64,000 nucleotides of DNA, taken from JAABRU01 sp041390465. GTDB lineage: Bacteria > Desulfobacterota > Desulfobacteria > Desulfobacterales > Desulfococcaceae. The first letter of the stretch is position 1; each line of letters starts with the position of its first letter. The position numbers and the translations under genes are program-made. Shown one piece after another: positions 8,897 to 17,817 of the stretch. The notes under the pieces are model-generated. The model was not told the origin of the DNA, did no database searches, and was given only the letters and a program-made list of their open reading frames with translations. The stretch covers positions 1-64,000 of the forward strand of contig JAWKPW010000005.1 in assembly GCA_041390465.1 (NCBI GenBank), written 5' to 3'.

Positions 8897-9264
8897 AACA
8901 GTTGCTGACAGCTCTTTTTTTTGCCATTCTGATGGCATCGGACATGGCATACGGGGATCCCATGGATGAGCTTGTGGAGGAATACAGCAGGGAATTCGAT
9001 TCTGTAAAACCCGCACCCAACAGTTCCGTGGGCTCGGATTACAAATTTGATCAGATGGCCATGAGCGGGATGTATGCCACCAGATCCCTGCGCCTGATAT
9101 ATCAGCAGAATCAGGAAATGATACGCATTCAGCAGGAAATTCTCAACAGATATGACAGGATAACGGAGCAGAACCGGGAAATCATCCGGCTGCTCACCCT
9201 GCTTTCCGGACAGGACGGAGAGAGGGCTGAATCCGGCAGCCAGGCGACTGCTGTTGAAAAATGA
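8893..9264 (+). CDS. Small exported coiled-coil protein, last gene of the secretion operon
   Basis: Not a recognised family. A Sec-type signal peptide is visible (LLTALFFAILMASDMAYG, cleavage likely after AYG), then about 100 residues of mature protein. Residues 65-105 (LIYQQNQEMIRIQQEILNRYDRITEQNREIIRLL) form a strong amphipathic coiled coil rich in Gln, Ile and Leu. The start codon overlaps the previous stop (ATGA), so it is translationally coupled to the pseudopilin genes; a periplasmic accessory of the machine (assembly, cargo or stabilisation) is a reasonable guess only. No gene follows for 480 bases, so this is the operon end. Confidence 0.7.
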   Translation: MKQLLTALFFAILMASDMAYGDPMDELVEEYSREFDSVKPAPNSSVGSDYKFDQMAMSGMYATRSLRLIYQQNQEMIRIQQEILNRYDRITEQNREIIRLLTLLSGQDGERAESGSQATAVEK

Positions 9265-9744
9265 TTGTCCCTCTGCTTTCCCTGCTGATGGAACTGTCTT
9301 TTTTTTGACAGACAGCCGGAAAATTTCCGGCACAGGTTCCTGCGGTTTCACAGGGAACAGAAGATTTTTCCAGAAAAACCGGCAAAGCCAATGCACTGTT
9401 CAGCAGGAATATTCATAACGCACCCCGCGCAGACCTTGCAGAAAGCAAAAATCTGCCGCCTCTTCCCGATATTCCGGCAAAGGCTGGAATCCAGTGTTTT
9501 CAGTATATTGTCAACAGCAGCTTTCGTCTGCATGACAGCGGAATGCCGCCTCCGTTCACAGTAATTCCCGGTGTTCTCCCACATTTTTCTTGCATCGTGT
9601 TTCAAACAAATATATAAAACCCGGCATACAGAGAATTTTCACAGGGATTTGTCCGGAATATCCGCCGGATCCGAATTCTGCCGCAGACGGGCTGAATCGC
9701 TTTGTCTCCAACAGAAAAAGCTGCCCGGCAGCTCTGCACATATT
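9265..9744. other. Intergenic region with short palindrome and degenerate repeat
   Basis: No gene recognised. Holds a small perfect palindrome (GCCGGAAAATTTCCGGC, about 9312-9328) and, at about 9475-9540, a decayed copy of a dispersed repeat sharing GGAATCCAGT/TTTTCAGTATATT and ...GCTTTCGTCTGCATGACAG with 11760-11812. Confidence 0.5.
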
Positions 9745-10754
9745 ATGAAATGGAAAAGCAAGATGAAAAAAAAAGAAATATGGCCCCTTGTCATTCTGGC
9801 GGTTGTTTCCGTTCTGTGGATTCTTTTTTTCCCCTTTTTCCGGGAGGATTTTTTCTCAAAATTTTTCTATATGCCCTTTGTGGGGGTGATTGCCGCAACA
9901 GTTGCCAATACCACGCCTGCCGCAGCCGGAATTGTCTATTTTCCCATTTTGACAAAACTGGATGTTTCCCCGATTATGACGGTTCAGTTCAGTCTCATGA
10001 TTCAGGCCTATGGCATGGGACTGGGGACATTCAAATGGTTTCTTGTCAACAAGCGCCTGTTTATCTTCAATGTCATTCCCATATGCCTGTTTGGCGGCGT
10101 GATTGGGGTATTTCTCGCGATTGCGATCTGGCCCATCTCAAATCCGGAACTCCTGACCCTGATATTCAATTCTATCGCGTTTGTGTTCACGCAGGTCATT
10201 TTCTTTTCCATTCTTTACAAAAAACAGTACCCTGCGCAGCATGTTGAACTGACAGCGCGGAATGTCGCAATTCTTCTGTTTTTCTCCTTTATCGGGGGGC
10301 TGATTTCCGGCTGGATCGGATTCGGCATTGACACAATCTTCTATTTTATTCTTACAATGGTGTTCCGCGTCAATCCGGCTATTGCCATTGTCACCAGCAT
10401 ATCCCTTATGGCGGCCATGTCCCTGGTTGGAACCGGGTTAAACCTTGTTTTTCAGGAAGCTCCGCTTTCCCTTTGGTATTCAGCCATTCCGGGGGTAACC
10501 CTGGCCGGACTGTTTCTGGCCGCTTTCTGGCCATAAAACTGGGGCTGAAAAATGTGCTGCTTTTGTTCACCATCTGCTGAGCATTGATTTTTTCTGACCC
10601 TCTGGACCAGCAGGCCATTCCCATCAGTTATACGCTGAGACTGGTGCTTACCTATGCCCTGATTGTGTATCTGGTTTTCATTCATGTAAAAATTTTCAAG
10701 CAGAGTTATAAGGAAATCGGTTCCGCTCTGGGGGATTTCAAAGGGGATTCATGA
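9745..10754 (+). pseudogene. TauE/SafE-family (DUF81) permease gene, frameshift plus stop
   Basis: Membrane permease of the sulfite/organosulfonate exporter family, recognised from its many hydrophobic helices and the duplicated glycine-rich half-repeats (FVGVIAATVANTTPAAAGI and FFSFIGGLISGWIGFG). The frame opens at ATG 9745 (or 9763, MKKKEIWPL) and ends prematurely at 10534-10536. The last quarter of the protein is read in another frame from about 10518 (GRFLAIKLGLKNVLLLF), contains a TGA at 10578-10580, then continues ALIFSDPLDQQAIPISYTL...LVFIHVKIFKQSYKEIG to a stop at 10754. So one frameshift and one nonsense codon separate it from a full-length protein of about 335 residues. The last two helices are lost in the open frame. 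No partner genes adjoin it. Confidence 0.8.
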
Positions 10755-12065
10755 GCGCAAAAGATTCTTTCGGTTCTGCGGATGTCTTCCCGGAGCAATG
10801 CCGTTTCACTGGGAGAAAAGAGTTCCGATCACATTGAAATTGTCCGGACAGGTTTAAGTTTTTGCCTATCCCGCCTGCTTTCAATAAGCCATCAAAAAAA
10901 CTTGCAAAAATTATGTTGCCAACTGTCATTTCAGGGTTATGGCAAGTTGGATCTCACCTTACACATAGCGTCTCTCTATTCATAACTTCCTGAAAATACA
11001 AAATTCAGCTTTTGCAGGAATGACGCGTCAGGAAAAGAATCTCCTGTTTTTTGGAATAGCCGCGCAGGATCAGTTTGGATTTATACCAATTCTCGATTGA
11101 TTTGACACTGTCACGGGATGATCCGGAGGAGCGCAAAAAATTAAGCGGAGCGGTTTTTTTGCACAGACGGAACCGCAATATTGGATCAAACCAATGGCGA
11201 ATCGGCATTATGATATGCATAAATAATGCCAAAAATACAAAAACAGTGCCAAAAATATTTTTTCATCCCGGACTGAAATTGCAATAATTTAAATTTGCTT
11301 GATTATTTTTGAAGTTCCCCTCTTTTTTTGCCCCTGATCCTCTTGTGTTTCCATTTTGCCGGTGATAAAGGAATAATCCTGATAAAAAATATGTTCTGCC
11401 GGTTGCAAAAGACATATCGGCAAAACAGTTTGCTTCCATAAGTGTATTTGTCGGGGGCGATTCGCGTCCTCGGCAACCGGCTGCGGATTTGCCACCTGCT
11501 GCCAGTTTGGCGCGAATCGCCTCACATCCCGGCGGAGAAAACGGACTTTGTGAGGAAACGCATCCGGCATTCTTTTTCCATCCACGTATCCTCTGTCTGT
11601 TGTTTTCCAAGATAATATATGAAAATAAATGAAAAAAACAGTTAAAAGCCAGATATTGGCTTTTTAATTCTCCTGTCATTATTTTTTAATAACGGATGTT
11701 ACGCAGTCCTTTCAAAAATCAGACAGTTATTATTTTCGACTCTCATATCTGTGTGAGCAGGAATCCGGTATTTTCAGTATATTCTGGATACCGGCTTTCG
11801 CCGGTATGACGAAACTGCGTGACATCAGTTAATACGTGTTATTGAGGTGTTGTCAGCCGGAGATCAACCGCCTGCTGCCCTGACTTTTGCAAGAAGGGAG
11901 GTATTTAAAAACTCAACGCGGTCATGCAGCAGTCCCGTTACAGCAGACATACTGAGGGGACAATTTCAGTTTTTCTGAAAGATAAAAATGAAAAAGACTC
12001 CGCAGGCAGTCTGTTGTTTTATTATATAAAAAATAAAAACAGTTAAGAAGAAAAAGGAGATTCAT
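10755..12065. other. 1.3-kb AT-rich intergenic region containing dispersed repeats
   Basis: No convincing gene. It contains a copy of a 90-bp dispersed repeat (11121-11212, listed separately), an inverted repeat GGCGATTCGCG/CGCGAATCGCC (about 11456-11520, 43-nt loop) and a degenerate 'GGAATCC...CCGGTATGACG' repeat (11760-11812). The last 50 bases carry an AT-rich stretch and a strong ribosome-binding site for the transporter gene. Confidence 0.5.
11121..11212 (+). repeat. ~90-bp dispersed repeat, copy 1
   Basis: Shares ATCCGGAGG-GCGCAAAAAATTAAGCG, GAGCGGTTTTTTTGCA and CAATGGCGAATCGG (pieces quoted) with the reverse complement of 46195-46288, and its end with 42168-42200. Confidence 0.8.
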
Positions 12066-13382
12066 ATGGAAATCGGGACACTGATACATTTTCTGCCTGT
12101 TGCGGTTTTTGCCGTGGTGTACCTTGTGATCAGCTTTGAGCTGCTGAACAAGGCAGTGACAGCCCTTCTGGGAGTCATGGTTCTGCTGATACTGGGAATC
12201 ATTACCGAACATGAGGCTGTCAGTTTTATTGATTTTGAAACCATCATGCTGCTGATGGGGATGATGTGCATCGTGGCCATACTGAAAAAATCCGGCTTCT
12301 TTGCCATCCTGACCGTCAGGGTCGCCAAACTGACCAAAGGGAACCCCCTGAAAATCATGATTCTCTTTTCAGCCGTCACCGCGTTTATCTCTGCCTTTCT
12401 GGACAATGTGACCACAGTTCTCATCATGGTTCCCATTGTCATAGAACTGGCAAAAGGCATGGGGCTGAATCCGAGAATTTATGTGATTGCGCAGGCTGTG
12501 GTTTCAAACATTGGCGGAACCGCGACACTGATCGGGGATCCGCCCAACATCATCATCGGTTCAAAGGTGGGACTGACATTCAATGAATTTGCTTTGTACC
12601 TGACCTTCCCTGTGGTTGTTTCCTTCGCTGCAGTCATGGGCTGGTTCTGGCTGACCAACCGGGAGATGTTCAAACCCATTGACACCAATCTTGCCAAACT
12701 GTTTTCCGTGAGGTTTCTCATTGAAAAAATCGAGTTTGATTTTCTGAGCATGAAAATTGACAGAACCTTTCTGACCAAAAGCCTGGTCTGTCTGCTGATC
12801 GCGATTTCCCTTTTTATCACGCAGAGAGTCACGGGCATAACGCCGGGTGTGGTTGCCATTACCGTGGCCATGATACTGCTTGCCATCACAAAAACGGATG
12901 TGGAGCATATCATGCTGGAAGTTGAATGGACCACCCTGCTGTTCTTCAGCGGTCTGTTCATTCTGGTGGGCACGCTGGAGGAAAAAGGTTTCATTGAATG
13001 GATGGCGCGCAATATCTTCCTGAAAGCGGGCGACAATCCCTATGTCCTGGTGCTGCTGGTTCTGTGGGTATCGGGTATCGCATCGGGTTTTATTGACAAT
13101 ATTCCTTTCACCATCACCATGATCCCCATTGTCAAAATCATGCTGGAAGCCAACCCGATTCCGCACAATATCCTGTGGTGGGCGCTTTCTTTGGGGGCCT
13201 GCTTCGGCGGAAACCTTACACTTATCGGGGCATCCGCAAATATTGTGTCTGCTGCAATGGCAAAAAGAAACGGATGTGAAATCACCTTCTTTGAGTTCTG
13301 CAAATACAGCACCATGCCGACTGTCATAAGTCTGGTGATTTCCTCTTTGGTCCTTACCCTTTACTTATGGATGGCATTATGA
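12066..13382 (+). CDS. ArsB/NhaD-type ion transporter
   Basis: Integral membrane transporter of the ion-transporter superfamily (ArsB/NhaD/P-protein group, PF03600-like), about 438 residues and roughly 11-12 helices. Two inverted structural repeats are visible: FLDNVTTVLIMVPI followed by GGTATLIGDPPNIIIGS in the first half, and SGFIDNIPFTITMIPI followed by FGGNLTLIGASANI in the second. These DN and GDPPN/GASAN hairpins form the substrate and cation site in the family. The substrate (Na+/H+, arsenite or a carboxylate) cannot be read from the sequence. ATG at 12066 follows AAAAGGAGA with normal spacing. It overlaps the next gene by ATGA, implying coupled translation with the eIF-2B-like protein. 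Confidence 0.88.
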   Translation: MEIGTLIHFLPVAVFAVVYLVISFELLNKAVTALLGVMVLLILGIITEHEAVSFIDFETIMLLMGMMCIVAILKKSGFFAILTVRVAKLTKGNPLKIMILFSAVTAFISAFLDNVTTVLIMVPIVIELAKGMGLNPRIYVIAQAVVSNIGGTATLIGDPPNIIIGSKVGLTFNEFALYLTFPVVVSFAAVMGWFWLTNREMFKPIDTNLAKLFSVRFLIEKIEFDFLSMKIDRTFLTKSLVCLLIAISLFITQRVTGITPGVVAITVAMILLAITKTDVEHIMLEVEWTTLLFFSGLFILVGTLEEKGFIEWMARNIFLKAGDNPYVLVLLVLWVSGIASGFIDNIPFTITMIPIVKIMLEANPIPHNILWWALSLGACFGGNLTLIGASANIVSAAMAKRNGCEITFFEFCKYSTMPTVISLVISSLVLTLYLWMAL

Positions 13383-14263
13383 ATCAGATTCAGCATATGA
13401 AAAAGGAAGACAGGGACAACCTGTACAAACTTTTCCGGAATTATGAAGATATTCTGGGTCCGGATCCCACCGCTGTGGTGGCTTTGGAATCCTTTATACA
13501 GGCCGTTGAGGAACTCAAATGCAGTGAATCCGAGATCACGTCGCTTCTCATGGAACTGAGCGAGGTGATCAAAGACACCAGACCAAGGATTATCCCCCTG
13601 ATTCACCTCACAGAACAGTTTGAGGCTGAAATATCCCCGCATTTCGGAAAAAGCCTTGAGGAGATAAAAACACAGGCTGTCAGGATATTGCGGGAGAAAA
13701 TTGCCGTATTTGAATCTTACCGGGCAAAACTCATTGAGAACGGGATGAAATATGTGGAGGACAAGGATGTCATCGTTGTTCATTCCATCAGTTATGCTGT
13801 GGAAAGGATTCTCATTCAGGCGCATCAGACCCTGGGAAAAAAATTCAGGGTTCTTCTCCTGAAACAGGATTTCACCAAAACCGGACGGTTGATCAAATCT
13901 CTTTCCAATGCCGGGATCGAACTTTTCATCATCCCGGAGTTCAACCTGAGCCAGTATCTTGAAAACATAAGCAAACTTTTTATCGGTGCAATGTCCGTGA
14001 CAAGCGACAGAAAGGTTGTGGCCGCAGTGGGAACCGCAGGAATTGTGAGTTTGTGCCACCTGAACAAAGTGCCGGTTTACCTGTTTGTGAATTCGCTCAA
14101 ATTTTCCCATCAGCCCTATGCAAAGCAGGGGATTCACAGAAAGAATGAGGACAGGCAGGATAAAGATTTGTCTTACAGTCTGACAACCTGTTCACATGAT
14201 GTTGTGGATCTGGATCTTGTGACCCATGTAATTACGGAACAGTCGAACGGACAGAGTCCGTAA
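13379..14263 (+). CDS. eIF-2B alpha/beta/delta-like protein
   Basis: Member of the large eIF-2B/IF-2B-related fold that also includes methylthioribose-1-phosphate isomerase and ribose-1,5-bisphosphate isomerase. An N-terminal helical half (to about residue 110) precedes a Rossmann-like half with the family elements DVIVVHSISYAVERIL, FRVLLLKQD, AGIELFIIPE, IGAMSVTSDRKVVAAVGTAGI and VPVYLFVNSLKFS. Bacterial members are often annotated as initiation-factor subunits, but bacteria lack eIF-2B, so a sugar-phosphate enzyme or regulatory ligand-binding role is more plausible. Start: ATG 13379 overlaps the transporter stop; ATG 13367 in the same frame is an alternative. A strong terminator follows. 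Its coupling to an ion transporter is unexplained. Confidence 0.8.
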   Translation: MNQIQHMKKEDRDNLYKLFRNYEDILGPDPTAVVALESFIQAVEELKCSESEITSLLMELSEVIKDTRPRIIPLIHLTEQFEAEISPHFGKSLEEIKTQAVRILREKIAVFESYRAKLIENGMKYVEDKDVIVVHSISYAVERILIQAHQTLGKKFRVLLLKQDFTKTGRLIKSLSNAGIELFIIPEFNLSQYLENISKLFIGAMSVTSDRKVVAAVGTAGIVSLCHLNKVPVYLFVNSLKFSHQPYAKQGIHRKNEDRQDKDLSYSLTTCSHDVVDLDLVTHVITEQSNGQSP

Positions 14264-14282
14264 GAGAAAGATTGTCATCCGG

Positions 14283-14317
14283 AAAGCCTGAGAGGTTTGA
14301 AATCTCTCAGGCTTTTT
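14283..14317 (+). terminator. Rho-independent terminator after the eIF-2B-like gene
   Basis: Twelve-base stem AAAGCCTGAGAG / CTCTCAGGCTTT with a 9-nt loop and a T5 run, 20 bases after the stop codon. It could also serve the minus-strand genes arriving from the right, as the A run on the left gives a T tract on the other strand. Confidence 0.9.
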
Positions 14318-14366
14318 CAGACAGACATTTTCTGAAACACCGAAAACAAACGGTTCAGGATTCAAA

Positions 14367-15102
14367 TCAAACCTGCTGTTCAAAAAAAACAATGGCATTG
14401 CGCAGTTCTGCAAACTGATAAATGATATAGTCCGGCTCGGCTCCTGCTGTTTCCTTTCTGCCCTGATTGGAGGAAAAAAACACGGTTTTCATGCCCATCT
14501 GCTGCGCGCCGAAAATGTCCCGGTACATGTCATTGCCCACAAAAAGCACATTTCCCGGATCAAGCCGCAGCCCGGCAAGGGCTGCCTCAAACAGCCTTTT
14601 GTCCGGTTTTCGGAATCCGCAGTCCCCTGAGATGACAACGGTATTGAAATACGAAGCAATTCCCGCTGCCTTCATCTCCGGCTCTGCCCATGCGCTCTGT
14701 CCGTCAGAAACCGCAGCCAGCCGGAAACGGGTTTGCAGTTCCTCCAGAATCTCTTTCACTTCCGGATACAGTTGCAGCCGGGTACGGGAAATGCCCCGGT
14801 ACATTTCTGCCAGAAAACAGGGCATATGTTTGCGTTTTTCCTGTGGAATTGAAATATTGGCAGAATGACACAGGAATTCCGCCACACTTCGACAGCATCA
14901 AATTCCGATATTCCTCTCCGCAGCTTTTGCCTTGCTGATCCATAATCCGGAAATACGCGTCTCTGACTTCCCCGCGATGCATATAAATACCCTGATAGGT
15001 CAGAAAATGGCTGATGGCCCTGTAAATCTCCTCGTTTCCCTCATCGGTTCGGATATCCACCAGTGTGCCATTGATGTCAAAAACAATGCCTTCAATTTTC
15101 AT
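14367..15102 (-). pseudogene. HAD-family phosphatase gene with one frameshift
   Basis: Haloacid dehalogenase-like hydrolase. The N-terminal part (from ATG 15102) has motif I VFDINGTLVD, with the first Asp and the expected T/V-D pattern. After about residue 70 the continuation is in another frame: VAEFLCHSANISIP onward to FFEQQV at 14367, which carries motif II AVSDGQSAW, motif III Lys in FRKPDKRLFEAAL and motif IV VLFVGNDMYRDIFGAQ. One inserted base near 14887-14893 (AAGTGTGGCGG on the minus strand) accounts for the break. Both halves together make about 245 residues, normal for the family. The ATG overlaps the stop of the upstream kinase-like gene (ATGA), so the two were one transcription unit. 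Confidence 0.82.
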
Positions 15103-16102
15103 GTTTGTGTCCTCAGAAGCTGTTTTGCCTCACGAATGAGGCGCTGTCTGTAATCTGAATCAATCCATGAATTCCGGGCAATGCGCAGAAGGGTCAGTCC
15201 CATGTAAAAGGGAACCCGGCGGGTGATTGCCGCAAATGCGCTGTGCCGATCCGGAAATGGCAGCAGTATTCCCAAAGAAAATGCCCGATAACATCTTCTG
15301 CTGCAAGGGGATTTCCTGTGGAGCGGAAAAAGAAGTGCTTGAGTTCCCCGCAGAGTCTGCCCAGATCAAACACCCGATCTGCCCATTTCATCCGCTCCAG
15401 ATCAATCATCATCACTTCCCGTCCCGTCCCGAAAAGAAAATTGGACGGTGTCGCATCGCCGTGAACAAGCACATTCCGATCTTCCCACATGCAGCTTCGG
15501 GAGCGCCAAGATTCAAGCAGAAAACGGAATTCATCCGCTTCCCGGTTTCCCAGCCCCCATCTTTTGCACAGAGATTTCAAAAGCTGTTCCATGTACTGAC
15601 AGCTTTCCTCAAAATTCACTGTCCATTCACCTGCTGTGCGGTTGTGCATCTGTGCCAGAAAATGCGCGAGTGCAGTCAGTTTCCGCAAAAGCCGGTTTTT
15701 TCCTCCGGCATATACGGCATCGCTGAGAATCCGGCTCAGGGATTCAGCGCGAATGTGTTCCGTGATCAGCACATTGTCAATTGCGGGATTGAATCCGTAA
15801 GGTCTGACCACATAATGCGGAGAGGAGGAAAAACCCATATCCCGCAGAAAAAGGAGATTGCCAAATTCGATCTCCCCGCTTTTCCGTGCATGTTCCGGAT
15901 CTGATGATTTGAAAAACTTGCCCACCACTTTCCATCCCTGATGTATTTCCTCATACAGATACACATCACGGGAGTCACTGAAACTGAAAACCCGGTATTC
16001 GGCATCCGGCAGGGAAAAACCGGCCTGAGGTGCGATATGGTATTGCAGCCAGCCGTAAAGGGGATCCTCATGCCCAAGACGGCCCAGATAATTTTCTGTC
16101 AT
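15099..16102 (-). pseudogene. Aminoglycoside phosphotransferase-fold kinase gene with a 3' frameshift
   Basis: APH/choline-kinase-fold small-molecule phosphotransferase. ATG at 16102. The Brenner-like catalytic motif VLVHGDATPSNFLF and the metal-binding DLERMKWADRVFDLG are intact. The open frame ends early at 15194 with an out-of-family tail. From about 15255 the correct continuation is in another frame (DRHSAFAAITRRVPFYMGLTLLRIARNSW...), ending at 15099 with an ATGA overlap to the HAD gene. One missing base in CCATTTCCGG on the minus strand explains it. Core motifs lie before the lesion, so the truncated protein might still fold. Substrate unknown; pairing with a HAD phosphatase suggests a kinase/phosphatase couple acting on a sugar or similar metabolite. 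Confidence 0.8.
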
Positions 16103-16310
16103 TGTCCTTTGTCTCTTTCTGCTCCTGATTTTTTTGTCCGCAGCACAGCCGGAAATTCCTGCCTGTGTGAACAGATATCTTTCAATCATTGCAGAATCAC
16201 TTGCAAAAAGCAATAAAAAACAGTATGCTTCTTTGTGTCTTCTGTGAAAATCTCTGTGCCCTCTGCGGGAACAGACAATCTTCTGAATTTGCAGCTTCGG
16301 AGGAAAAATT

Positions 16311-17567
16311 ATGACAGAATATGCAGAAAAAATCATTTCCAGACGGGAATTTATGCACCAACTGCTCCGGCATTCAGGCCAAACCTGTGCAGTACTGGCC
16401 GGAACCGGTCTGTTTTTTCCGGCAGAAAGCAGCAGGGCCGGTCTGTTTTCCAACTCATCGAAACTTTCGGATTTGCTTCGGGATGCTCCAACAGCGCGCT
16501 TCTGGCTGTCGGCAAATGCGGAAGGCGTCAACTGCCTCTCCTGCCATACAGCAGCAGAAAAAATCGAAGTAAAAAATCATTATAATCACGGCAAAGCCTT
16601 TGTTCAGTGCCGTCTGTGCGCAATGGAGTGCATCATCGGTCCCGGAGAAGGAGGAAAATGCCGGACACGGATGAATGTGGACGGACAGTTGCGGACTTTG
16701 GTCTATGGCAGACCGGTTTCCGTGCATACGGATCCCATTGAGAAAAAGCCGTTTTACCATTTTCTGCCCGGTTCCGCAGCATTTTCCCTGGCCACTGCCG
16801 GATGTCCCCTGACCTGCAAATTCTGCCAGAACTGGGAAATTTCCCAAGCCAGTCCCGAAGATTTTTCCGCAGATTTTGTTCCACCGGAACGCATTGCCCG
16901 CGCCGCTGCGGACAGAAAAGCCCCGGTTATTGCCTATACCTATAATGAACCAACGGTTTTTGCAGAATACCTGATCGATATAGCTGTGAGTGCAAAAAAA
17001 CAGGGAATTCGCAGTGTGCTTGTCAGTTGCGGCTTCATGAATCCGGAACCTCTGGATGAACTGTGCGATGTGCTGGATGCCATCAAAATCGATCTCAAGG
17101 GTTTTGACAAAGAATTCTACCGCAGGGTCTGCGGAGCGGAACTGGAACCTGTGCTGCGCAGCATCCGGCAGATTGCAAAACAGGGCGTTCATCTGGAAAT
17201 CGTGAATCTGGTGGTTCCCACCCTCAATGATTCCGAGGAAATGCTCAGGCAATTGATCCTTTGGGTGAAAAACGAGGTCGGGCCGGATGTTCCCCTTCAT
17301 TTCACCCGTTTTCATCCGGATTACCAGATGCGCAATCTTCCACCCACGCCCACAGCCACTTTGGAACGGGCTTTTGCCATGGCAAAGGCGGAAGGACTGA
17401 ATTATCCATACGTGGGCAATGTGCCGGGGCATCCGGGCAATCACACCTGCTGCCCTTCCTGCGGAAAAATCGTGATTGCGCGCAGTGCCTTTTTTGTGGA
17501 GGAAATGCACCTGAAAAACGGACGGTGCAAATACTGTGATGCAGAGATATCCGGAGTGTGGAACTGA
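16311..17567 (+). CDS. amrS: AmmeMemoRadiSam-type radical SAM enzyme with Tat-like leader
   Basis: Radical S-adenosylmethionine enzyme of the AmrS group (related to pyruvate formate-lyase activases; product unknown). The cluster motif is CPLTCKFCQNWEIS (CxxxCxxC, about residue 166). The family-typical sequences VYGRPVSVHTDPIEKKPFYHF, IAYTYNEPTVF, IKIDLKGFDKEFY and FHPDYQM precede a C-terminal zinc-like pair (CCPSC and CKYC). The N-terminus has SRREF followed by a hydrophobic stretch (QTCAVLAGTGLFFP), which resembles a twin-arginine signal. Residues 77-81 read CLSCH, a CxxCH motif, ahead of the usual CRLCAMEC cysteines. The start ATG 16311 follows GGAGG. The AmmeMemo partner genes are not in the window. 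Divergently oriented from the APH-like gene. Confidence 0.88.
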   Translation: MTEYAEKIISRREFMHQLLRHSGQTCAVLAGTGLFFPAESSRAGLFSNSSKLSDLLRDAPTARFWLSANAEGVNCLSCHTAAEKIEVKNHYNHGKAFVQCRLCAMECIIGPGEGGKCRTRMNVDGQLRTLVYGRPVSVHTDPIEKKPFYHFLPGSAAFSLATAGCPLTCKFCQNWEISQASPEDFSADFVPPERIARAAADRKAPVIAYTYNEPTVFAEYLIDIAVSAKKQGIRSVLVSCGFMNPEPLDELCDVLDAIKIDLKGFDKEFYRRVCGAELEPVLRSIRQIAKQGVHLEIVNLVVPTLNDSEEMLRQLILWVKNEVGPDVPLHFTRFHPDYQMRNLPPTPTATLERAFAMAKAEGLNYPYVGNVPGHPGNHTCCPSCGKIVIARSAFFVEEMHLKNGRCKYCDAEISGVWN

Positions 17568-17720
17568 TTTTCAGGGAACTGGGACTTGTCCGATTTCAGG
17601 TTATTGCAGAAAAAAATTAAAATAATAAACCGTATTTCCTGAAGCCCGCTGTCATTTTATTCTTTCCCGCAGAGAATACAGCGTGTTCTGTCAAATTTGA
17701 TTTTACGATTTCCCCGTCAC

Positions 17721-17757
17721 AGAAAAACCGGATTTTTTCGAAAAATCCGGTTTTTTG
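17721..17757. terminator. Bidirectional hairpin terminator between convergent genes
   Basis: AAAAACCGGATTTTT / AAAAATCCGGTTTTTT stem with a very short loop and T runs on both strands, between the ends of the radical SAM gene (+) and the deacetylase gene (-). Nearly the same hairpin recurs three times at 53985-54327. Confidence 0.85.
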
Positions 17758-17817
17758 CAGGTGACAGATTCAGAATTGGCAAAGCAGCAGTTTCTTTGTT
17801 TGAAAATGGAATCTTTT

